The notes beneath the pieces are model-generated. The model saw only the letters and a list, made by a program, of their open reading frames with translations. It made no database searches and was not told where the DNA came from. Below are positions 57,649 through 64,000 of a stretch of DNA of 64,000 nucleotides, piece by piece. Position numbers and translations under genes: made by a program. Source of the DNA: Thermosynechococcus sp. NK55a (GTDB lineage Bacteria; Cyanobacteriota; Cyanobacteriia; Thermosynechococcales; Thermosynechococcaceae); the NCBI RefSeq assembly GCF_000505665.1, contig NC_023033.1, positions 434,001 through 498,000 on the forward strand, read 5' to 3'. Position 1 is the stretch's first letter; each line of letters begins with the position of its first letter.

Positions 57649-58634
57649 GCACTACCGCCTTTCTCACGGGTGCCAGTGGCTTTGTCGGTACCCATGTGGC
57701 TCAGGTTCTCGCAGAAAGGGGCTATCGCGTCCGTGCCCTGGTGCGACAACCGCAGCGGGCCGATCATCTCAAGCCATGGGATGTGGAGCTGGTGCAAGGG
57801 GATTTATGCACTAGCGACCTCGTCACCTTGATGCAGGGGTGCCAAGTGCTCTTCCATGTTGCAGCCCATTACAGTCTGTGGCGGCGCGATCGCCGCCTTC
57901 TCTATGCCGTTAATGTGGAGGGCACCCGTCGCATCTTGGCCGCTGCCCGTGAGGCTGGTATTGAGCGCACGGTTTACACCAGTTCCGTCGCCGCCATTGG
58001 TGTTGATCCCAGTGGCCAACCCACCACCGAAGCCTACCAAAGCCCCCCCGAAAAGCTAATCAGCGAGTACAAGCGCTCCAAGTACTGGGCAGAGCAGGTG
58101 GCTCACGAGGCAATCTCCCAAGGCCAAGATATTGTGATTGTCAACCCCAGTACCCCCATTGGTGCTGGGGATGCAAAGCCCACCCCCACCGGTGAAATCA
58201 TCCTGCGCTTTTTACGGCGACAGATGCCCTTTTACGTCAACACGGGGTTGAACCTGATCCATGTGCGGGATGTGGCGATCGGTCATCTTTTGGCCTTAGA
58301 AAAAGGCAAAACGGGTGAACGCTACATCCTCGGTCACCAAAACCTAACGCTGGCAGACATTCTGGGACGATTAGCCGCGATGACTGGGCTGCCGCGCCCC
58401 CTTGGCGAAATTCCCATTGGGATTCCCTTAGTGGTGGCTTGGTTGGATGAAGTGGTGCTGGGGGCTTTGGGCAAACCCCCCGCGATTCCTGTGGATGGGG
58501 TGCGCATGGCCCAGCAAAAAATGTTTTACGATGCCCGCAAAGCTGTGGCTGAATTGGGTTTGCCCCAGACGCCGATTGATGAGGCACTGCGGGACGCTGT
58601 GACTTGGTACCGCGAACGGGGGTACTGCCCCTAG
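57645..58634 (+). CDS. hpnA: NAD-dependent epimerase/dehydratase, HpnA-like (hopanoid-associated sugar epimerase)
   Basis: A 329-residue extended short-chain dehydrogenase. The Rossmann motif is [10 protein letters not shown] (about 8-17), TSS precedes the catalytic Tyr, and YKRSK (about 142-146) is the YxxxK pair. The sequence [12 protein letters not shown] and length fit HpnA, the putative epimerase of hopanoid side-chain synthesis; the precise substrate is unproven. The only start without truncating the Rossmann fold is TTG 57645, which overlaps the gyrA stop by 4 bp, so it should be coupled to gyrA translation. Other hpn genes are not in the window. Confidence 0.83.
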   Translation: MSTTAFLTGASGFVGTHVAQVLAERGYRVRALVRQPQRADHLKPWDVELVQGDLCTSDLVTLMQGCQVLFHVAAHYSLWRRDRRLLYAVNVEGTRRILAAAREAGIERTVYTSSVAAIGVDPSGQPTTEAYQSPPEKLISEYKRSKYWAEQVAHEAISQGQDIVIVNPSTPIGAGDAKPTPTGEIILRFLRRQMPFYVNTGLNLIHVRDVAIGHLLALEKGKTGERYILGHQNLTLADILGRLAAMTGLPRPLGEIPIGIPLVVAWLDEVVLGALGKPPAIPVDGVRMAQQKMFYDARKAVAELGLPQTPIDEALRDAVTWYRERGYCP

Positions 58635-58683
58635 GGTTTGCGATATAGTGGGGAATGGAAATTATGAAGTTTAGTTAAGAGCT

Positions 58684-59766
58684 ATGTTGGTTGCGCCCTT
58701 TGCCTCTCAGTTGCCCTTTGTGGAAGAGACGCTTCACAGTAGCTATCAAGCCCTGCAATGGGGTAAAAACATTTTTGCGATCGCCCACAAAACCCTGAGT
58801 GCGCGGCTTTTGAATACGGTCTTTCCCACGGAAGAACGGACGCAACCCCTCAGCCCCGAATTGCAAGCCTGGCTCAAGGAACGCTACGAAACTCTACTCC
58901 AGCAAGATTGGCAGGACGCCGCCGCAGGTTTCTATCCTGCTGCCCTGCTCTTTGATGCCCCTTGGGAAGAGTTCCTCCGCTTTTATCCCCTGCTGTTGCT
59001 AGACTTGCCGCAGATGTGGCAGCGGGCGCGATCGCGCCAATTTCAGGAGTTTGCTAAAAACCTGCGCCTTGAGGACTATCCGCAGTACTATCGGCAGAAC
59101 TTCCACTACCAAACCGATGGCTACCTCAGTGAAACCTCCGCCAACCTCTACGATGTCCAAGTGGAACTGCTCTTTGGTGGCACGGCAGATGCAATGCGGC
59201 GGCGGGTGATTGCCCCCATTGCCCAACATTTTGTTGCTCATCCCCCCGCGCCACCCCTGCGCATTCTCGATGTTGCCTGTGGCACCGGTCGCACCCTAAA
59301 ACAACTGCGCTACGCTTTCCCAGCGGCGGTGCTCTTTGGCCTTGATTTGTCCCCCGCCTACCTGCGCAAAGCCAACGCCCTACTGGCGACCCAGGCGGGT
59401 GCGCTGCCGCAACTGATTCAGGGCAACGCTGAAAGCCTGCCCTACGTGGATAGCTATTTTAGCGCCATCACCTGTGTCTTTCTCTTCCATGAACTGCCCG
59501 CCCCCGTGCGCCAAAACGTGATCTATGAATGCGCCCGCGTTCTGCAGCCGGGAGGCATCTTTGTCATCTGTGACTCAATTCAAGCCTTGGATTCCCCAGA
59601 GCAGCGTCCGATGATGGAAAACTTTGCCAACCTTTTCCACGAGCCCTTTTACCGCAACTATATCGAGGATGATCTCAACATTCGCTTAGAAAAAGCGGGT
59701 CTGGTGGTCAAAGAGGTGCAGCACCACTTTATGAGTAAGTATTGGGTAGCGGTTAAGCCTTCTTAG
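58684..59766 (+). CDS. class I SAM-dependent methyltransferase of unknown substrate
   Basis: 360 residues. The N-terminal half (about 1-165) is helical and cyanobacteria-like: PLSPELQAWLKERYETLLQQ, then DYPQYYRQNFHYQTDGYLSE. The C-terminal half is a Rossmann-type methyltransferase with motif I ILDVACGTGRTL (about 193-204), LFGLDLSPAYLRKA, and the post-motif region VFLFHELPAPVRQNVIYECA with LQPGGIFVICDS. The layout resembles ubiquinone/menaquinone-type or sterol-like methyltransferases, but I cannot name a substrate. It has its own short leader with TATAGT at about 58651-58656. Confidence 0.82.
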   Translation: MLVAPFASQLPFVEETLHSSYQALQWGKNIFAIAHKTLSARLLNTVFPTEERTQPLSPELQAWLKERYETLLQQDWQDAAAGFYPAALLFDAPWEEFLRFYPLLLLDLPQMWQRARSRQFQEFAKNLRLEDYPQYYRQNFHYQTDGYLSETSANLYDVQVELLFGGTADAMRRRVIAPIAQHFVAHPPAPPLRILDVACGTGRTLKQLRYAFPAAVLFGLDLSPAYLRKANALLATQAGALPQLIQGNAESLPYVDSYFSAITCVFLFHELPAPVRQNVIYECARVLQPGGIFVICDSIQALDSPEQRPMMENFANLFHEPFYRNYIEDDLNIRLEKAGLVVKEVQHHFMSKYWVAVKPS

Positions 59767-59886
59767 CCCAAAAGCCCTAGTCCAGTACGGTTTGTAACAG
59801 TGCCTACCTGCTGCAATGGGAAGCGGCTAGGCTGAAGGCAATAGGTCAAAATAGTTTTTCCCCGTTGCAATCGGGAGGGTTTATTC

Positions 59887-60336
59887 ATGGATGGGCTGGC
59901 ATGGCAGGCGGCGTTTGTCTCTGGCTTGGCGAAGGTCGATCAGGAGCATCAGGCACTCTTGGAGATGTTACAGCAGCTACGCTCGGCGATCGCCGCCGGG
60001 GCAACCTTTTCCCAGGTCAAGCCGCAGTTACAAGCCTGCGCCAGGGAAACGGAACGCCACTTTCAGCACGAAGAGACCCTGATGGCTACTGCCAACCATC
60101 CCCTCTATCTCTCCCACCGTGCCGCTCACCAAAATTTGCTGCGAGATTTGAGTGGCCGGCTTGAGGAGGTGCACAGGCATCCTGAAAACCTAACGCCGGC
60201 AACGATAGAGGCCATTGGTACTCTGGTGGTCCGCCATATTTGCGAAGAAGATTTGCCGATGCTTTATCTGCTCACCCATCCCGAGGAGCTAGCGCAGCAA
60301 CAAGGGGCTGAATTAACCGCTGAAAACGCGTTCTAG
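59887..60336 (+). CDS. bacteriohemerythrin
   Basis: A 149-residue four-helix oxygen-binding protein. All seven expected diiron ligands are present: His21 (DQEH), His58 and Glu62 (HFQHEE), His77 and His81 (HRAAH), His117 and Asp122 (HICEED). It is a single-domain form with no chemotaxis or kinase module, so it probably binds O2 for transport, sensing or protection. GGGAGGGTTTATTC precedes the ATG. It ends 9 bp before the convergent flv1-like gene, which is also an oxygen-handling protein type. Confidence 0.94.
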   Translation: MDGLAWQAAFVSGLAKVDQEHQALLEMLQQLRSAIAAGATFSQVKPQLQACARETERHFQHEETLMATANHPLYLSHRAAHQNLLRDLSGRLEEVHRHPENLTPATIEAIGTLVVRHICEEDLPMLYLLTHPEELAQQQGAELTAENAF

Positions 60337-60345
60337 ATGCCTGGG

Positions 60346-62082
60346 CTAACTGCTGGTTTTGCGATGTTGGATTGCAGTTAAGCCACTGGTTTGCAGCAAC
60401 TCGCCACTCTCGACCACGGCATAGATGAGCCAGTGATTGCCACAGTTCATGCGGGACTCTACGGTGCACTCCAAATAGGCAAGGGCATCGAGCAAAATGG
60501 GGGCACCACTCTCAGCGCTTTTGAGGCCAAGCGTCGCTAGCTGTTGCTCCCCCAGGCGTTGCGCCTGCTGAAATTGACGTACTAGGGGACTGCCTTCCTT
60601 GAGAATATTCAAGACAAAGCGATCGCCCACTAGGCAGAGGCTTTCCGCCCATTCCTGGGGCAAGGACACCGTGATGCCAGGGGGATGAAAAGAGGCTTGG
60701 GAGACCGACGACACCAAAATAGCCGCCGCTTGGGTAAGGTGAAAACACCCTTCGGGTAGGGTGGTCAGAACACACAGGGAACCGACCACCCGATTCACAG
60801 CCTGTTCGGTGCGATCCACTTGTGCCTCCGCTAGACTGGGAGGGCGAACAGTGCGGCTCTTGCGCAGTTTTTTCAGGGCTTGGGCAAACTCGCTGGCAGC
60901 AATTTGGCATTTTTCCAGATCGCTAGCTGTGGGGGTAAACTTCACCCGCAGCGTTTCAAAGCCAAGGGTATAGCCGGCATCAACGAGCTTTTGCTCAATG
61001 TCATCAATGGCCTCGCCACTCCAACCGTAGGAGCCAAAGACCCCAGCCAGCTTGGTTTGGCTGCCTTCTGCCAAGATAAAGCCCAAGGCGGTCTGCACCT
61101 GGGTCGGCATGTGCCCTCCTAGGGTGGGCGAGCCAATGATAAAGCCGTCGCTACTGTGGATCAAGGCTTGCATTTCCGCTGGGGGAGTGGTTTCACAGTT
61201 AACAGCTTCCACTTGAACGCCGGCGGCGGTTAGCCCCTGGGCAATCGCATTGGCCAGAATTGCCGTATTGCCATAGGCAGAGGCATAGAAAAGCGCTACC
61301 TTGGTGTCCTGTGCCGTTTGGGCTTGGCACCAGTCGCGATAGTCCTGAAAGAGGCGGCTACGGCTAAACTTGACAATCGGGCCGTGGGCGGGGGCATAGA
61401 GGCGCGGGGGCGGTGTCAGTTCTGCCAAGCGATCCAAAATGCTTTCCACTTGGCGGGTTTGTGCTGCATGCAAACATTCAAAGTAGTAGGCACGATCCTC
61501 ATCCAGTTTTTTCCACTGCTCATCGTAGAGACTATCGCCACAGACATGGGCACCAAAGAGCTTGTCGCTGAACACAATTTGATTTTGGGGATCAACGGTC
61601 ATTAGACCATCGGGCCAGCGGGGCGTAGCAGCGGCAATAAACATGAGTTGGCGATCGCCCCCCAACTCCAAGGGGGTTTCCGCCCGCGGAATCCAGAGAT
61701 TCAACTGCTCACCAACCGCAGAGCGCAATGCCACTGCTGCAGCCTTAGAGCAGACAATAGTGATCTGGGGCGCTTTTTCCAGCAAGACCTTGACGGTGGC
61801 AAGGCGATTGGAGTTGACATGACTGAGAATCAGGTACCGCAGTTGACTGAGATCAATGTGCTGCTGGAGTTCTTGTAAATAAATCTGGGTAAAGGATTCC
61901 CCCGGCGGATCTAGAAGCGTGGGTTGGGGGGCCTGAATGAGGTAGGAATTGGAGGTGGTTCCCTGTTGGCGGCCATATTCTACTTCAAACTTCAGCCGAT
62001 CCCAAGTGCGCGATCGCAGAACCAAAATCCCCGGTGCAATTTCCGCCACTTGAACGTCCCGCGGACGCGTTTCCGTTAGCAT
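60346..62082 (-). CDS. flv1: Flv1-type flavodiiron protein with C-terminal flavin reductase domain
   Basis: 578 residues from ATG 62082 (the frame opens at 62166). The N-terminal metallo-beta-lactamase domain (about 1-255) has largely replaced iron ligands: His88-Val-Asn90-Ser-Asn92-Arg93 stands where canonical proteins have HxExDH, and Arg155 replaces a His; Asp173 and His233 remain. This is the pattern of cyanobacterial Flv1, the non-canonical partner of Flv3 in light-dependent O2 reduction. The flavodoxin domain (about 260-405; ALFYASAYGNTAILA) and NAD(P)H:flavin reductase-like domain (about 425-570) follow. An Flv3 gene is not in the window. Confidence 0.92.
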   Translation of the reverse strand: MLTETRPRDVQVAEIAPGILVLRSRTWDRLKFEVEYGRQQGTTSNSYLIQAPQPTLLDPPGESFTQIYLQELQQHIDLSQLRYLILSHVNSNRLATVKVLLEKAPQITIVCSKAAAVALRSAVGEQLNLWIPRAETPLELGGDRQLMFIAAATPRWPDGLMTVDPQNQIVFSDKLFGAHVCGDSLYDEQWKKLDEDRAYYFECLHAAQTRQVESILDRLAELTPPPRLYAPAHGPIVKFSRSRLFQDYRDWCQAQTAQDTKVALFYASAYGNTAILANAIAQGLTAAGVQVEAVNCETTPPAEMQALIHSSDGFIIGSPTLGGHMPTQVQTALGFILAEGSQTKLAGVFGSYGWSGEAIDDIEQKLVDAGYTLGFETLRVKFTPTASDLEKCQIAASEFAQALKKLRKSRTVRPPSLAEAQVDRTEQAVNRVVGSLCVLTTLPEGCFHLTQAAAILVSSVSQASFHPPGITVSLPQEWAESLCLVGDRFVLNILKEGSPLVRQFQQAQRLGEQQLATLGLKSAESGAPILLDALAYLECTVESRMNCGNHWLIYAVVESGELLQTSGLTAIQHRKTSS

Positions 62083-62185
62083 TGGATACCTCCTAAAATT
62101 TACCCCGCCGATTGCCGACAGCCTGAGCACTGCTCGCCAAGATTCGGCACCCCTTTTTGAGAACACTATAACGCAGTTCCCTAGA

Positions 62186-63604
62186 TTACAAATGACGGTG
62201 GAACCCTAGCCCCCAGCGATCGCCCCCAACCTCTGAGGCGCGATCGCAAGCCCGCAATTGGGCGAGCAGAACCACCATCCGATCCAACCCCGCACGCAGG
62301 TGTGCCGTTGTTTCCCCTGCTTGATTGACAACCATGCTAAAGACTAGGGGGCGATCCTCGAGGGGTTCCACATAGCCTGCTAGGGCAGCCACCCCTCGCA
62401 AAGTCCCTGTTTTGGCCCAGACGCGATCCTGAGCTGCCGTATCCCGCAGACGCTGGCGCAGGGTTCCGGATCGCCCCGCAAGGGGGAGCGATCGCCGCCA
62501 CAGCAAGGCATGATCGGTGCGCGCCATTTGTTGCAACAGCGTCACTAAACCATTGGGGGTCAGCCAATCTTGCCGCGACAGTCCGGAACCATCCACTAAC
62601 ACAGCCCCTTGCACCCCAATCTGCGCCAAGTAACGTTGGCGATAACCGGGTTGTGCAGCCTCCAGAGCTGCAAAGAGCATTTCTGCATAGAAATTGTCAC
62701 TCTCTTGGAGAATTGGCAAGATTAACTGGCCTAGGGGGGGTGAGGCATGGCGCACCAATAAATCCGGTAACGGCTCTGCTGTTTCCACAGGGCGAATCTG
62801 CTGCACCTGAATGCCTGCTTGGGCAAAGGCACGCTGCACCTGCTGCTGAAGATAGGGGATGGGCTCCCGCAGGGGAATGCGCATTTCTGCTGGCTCACTG
62901 CCCCTATGGAGTTGACCGCGCACAATGATCTGCTGGCCGCGCACCTCACTTTCCAAAAATTCCGGCTCAGAGGGAGCCACGGTGCGGGTCTCATTGACCA
63001 CTCGAAAATTAGTCTCCGGCTGCCGTAGGGCTAAGGGTTGACCCAACTGTTGCGGTCTCACCTCTAGGTTGAGGGCATTTTGATTGATACTTAAGCGCAG
63101 AATGACGGCCGCATTACCCATCGTGAGGTCTTCGATTGCCCATGTGGGTTCAATCGTCACGGGTGTTACGCCGCCAAGCTCCAAGACTTGAATCTGGCGA
63201 ATCCCCTGCTGAGCAAGGCTAGTGGCCATTTGTTGCAGGGCTTGGCTGCTGAAACTGGGATCAAAACTGCCCTGAAGACGCAGGGTTGTTCGGTCGGGCG
63301 ATCGCGCGCTCAGGGTGGTGACAAAGCGATGACTCGCTCCCCAGTAGTCAAGGGCGGCAGCTACCGTGGTCAGCTTCACATTCGAAGCCACCAAAAAGAG
63401 TTTTTCCCCTTGGTGGTTGTAGAGCACCTCGCCACTGCTCAAATCCCGCACCACAATGCCCCACTGTCCCCGTTGCCATTGGGGGTTTTGGATCTCCTGT
63501 GCAATAGCGCGAGCCAAGTCTTGGCGGCAGAGACCAAAGACGGCAGGGGAAACCAGCAGGAGAATAAGACTAGCAGGGGGCAGAAGCCATCGAAGCCATA
63601 CCAT
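62186..63604 (-). CDS. dacB: D-alanyl-D-alanine carboxypeptidase/endopeptidase, PBP4 (DacB) type
   Basis: A 472-residue penicillin-binding protein that trims peptidoglycan cross-links. A signal peptide runs to about 25. The active-site motifs are SxxK (Ser74-Asn-Val-Lys77), SxN (ESDN, about residue 305) and KTG (WAKTGTLRG, about residue 402). The family's large insertion between SxxK and SxN is present (about 100-280). The start overlaps the stop of the upstream acetyltransferase by 35 bp, so expression is probably coupled. It is 103 bp downstream of nothing else on its strand; flv1 starts at 62082, co-directional. Confidence 0.93.
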   Translation of the reverse strand: MVWLRWLLPPASLILLLVSPAVFGLCRQDLARAIAQEIQNPQWQRGQWGIVVRDLSSGEVLYNHQGEKLFLVASNVKLTTVAAALDYWGASHRFVTTLSARSPDRTTLRLQGSFDPSFSSQALQQMATSLAQQGIRQIQVLELGGVTPVTIEPTWAIEDLTMGNAAVILRLSINQNALNLEVRPQQLGQPLALRQPETNFRVVNETRTVAPSEPEFLESEVRGQQIIVRGQLHRGSEPAEMRIPLREPIPYLQQQVQRAFAQAGIQVQQIRPVETAEPLPDLLVRHASPPLGQLILPILQESDNFYAEMLFAALEAAQPGYRQRYLAQIGVQGAVLVDGSGLSRQDWLTPNGLVTLLQQMARTDHALLWRRSLPLAGRSGTLRQRLRDTAAQDRVWAKTGTLRGVAALAGYVEPLEDRPLVFSMVVNQAGETTAHLRAGLDRMVVLLAQLRACDRASEVGGDRWGLGFHRHL

Positions 63605-64000
63605 GGAGCACTACGTCCTTGACATAGACCCGATCGCAGCGCTGCGTTTCCACACCCGTGGCGGGCCGATAGCCCGCCTTCTCGTACAAATGTACAGCCA
63701 CAGTCATCACTGAGGCGGTTTCAATCCAGATTTTGCGGTAGCCCGCCGCTTGAATTGCTGCTTCCAGATGGTGCAGGAGGAATGTCCCTAGACCTTGGCC
63801 ACGCACCCGCGGATGAAGGTACATCTTGCGAATTTCCACAGCCGCTTCGCCCCGCTGAATGGGATAGAAAGCAATTGTGCCAACGACTTCCGCAGCTTGC
63901 TCCACCACCCAAAATTGTCCACCCCGGCGATGGTAGTAATCTTCAACGTGAACCACATCGGCATCGGCTCCCTCGGGTTGCCAAGAGAGGCCAAACTCAC
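63570..64000 (-). CDS. GNAT-family N-acetyltransferase, N-terminus outside window
   Basis: The frame is open to the window edge and reads upstream of the GTG at 63956 as GLSWQPEGADADVVHVEDYY, so the gene starts beyond 64000. The visible part is a GNAT domain: VVGTIAFYPI, EIRKMYLHPRVRGQGLGTFL with the acetyl-CoA-binding R/Q-x-x-G-x-G/A motif (RGQGLG), a helix LLHHLEAAIQAAGYRKIWIE, and the closing HLYEKAGYRPAT. The substrate is unknown. Its stop lies 35 bp inside dacB, in another frame. Confidence 0.88.
   Translation of the reverse strand, partial: EFGLSWQPEGADADVVHVEDYYHRRGGQFWVVEQAAEVVGTIAFYPIQRGEAAVEIRKMYLHPRVRGQGLGTFLLHHLEAAIQAAGYRKIWIETASVMTVAVHLYEKAGYRPATGVETQRCDRVYVKDVVLHGMASMASAPC

Overview
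The window reads as chromosome of a thermophilic unicellular cyanobacterium, most likely Thermosynechococcus or a very close relative. The evidence is oxygenic-photosynthesis genes (psaF, psaJ, psaI, psaL, psbU, ycf37-like, chlB), PsaI/PsaL/PsbU sequences that match what I remember of T. elongatus/T. vulcanus almost residue for residue, and dense HIP1 octamers (GCGATCGC). I see no tRNA, rRNA, CRISPR array, intact insertion sequence or prophage. Most of the window is conserved core genome. The only clearly accessory stretch is about 2.5-4.7 kb, a decayed type I restriction-modification locus.

Layout. 0-2.3 kb: 3' end of guaA and an exported, probably outer-membrane protein. 2.5-4.7 kb: minus-strand relics of hsdR/hsdM plus an unrecognised gene broken by a frameshift and a stop. 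4.7-7.4 kb: rplI-dnaB and psaF-psaJ. 7.7-13.2 kb: FHA-adenylate cyclase, psbU, nadB, an MlaD/MCE protein and a Ycf37-like TPR protein. 13.3-18.9 kb (minus): psaL-psaI, a MoeB-rhodanese protein, DUF3370 and SIMPL proteins, pyk. 19.0-23.5 kb: a duplicated ABC permease, anmK, NAD(P)HX repair enzyme. 23.4-29.8 kb: gatB, gltA, chlB, a small exported protein, ahcY.

30-54.7 kb is a nitrogen-assimilation region. On the plus strand lies nirA-nrtABCD-narB-narM, behind a promoter with a perfect NtcA box and a LysR-type dyad. Facing it on the minus strand are ntcB and a TrpD-like gene, with an NtcA box at the same spacing. Upstream of those, also minus, is a very tight array: hybrid histidine kinase - ureE - ureF - moeA - moaA - moaC/mobA fusion - moaD - moaE. 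Ferredoxin-dependent glutamate synthase lies upstream again. Together these genes import nitrate, reduce it to ammonium with ferredoxin, build the molybdenum cofactor that NarB needs, assist nickel insertion into urease and feed ammonium into glutamate. The kinase-headed Ni/Mo cofactor array and the TrpD-like partner of NtcB are the most interesting parts.

54.7-64 kb: gyrA overlapping an HpnA-like epimerase, a SAM methyltransferase, a bacteriohemerythrin convergent with an Flv1-type flavodiiron protein whose iron ligands are largely replaced, a PBP4-type DD-carboxypeptidase and a truncated GNAT acetyltransferase. All functions are assigned by reading sequence motifs and from family knowledge; no database search was possible.
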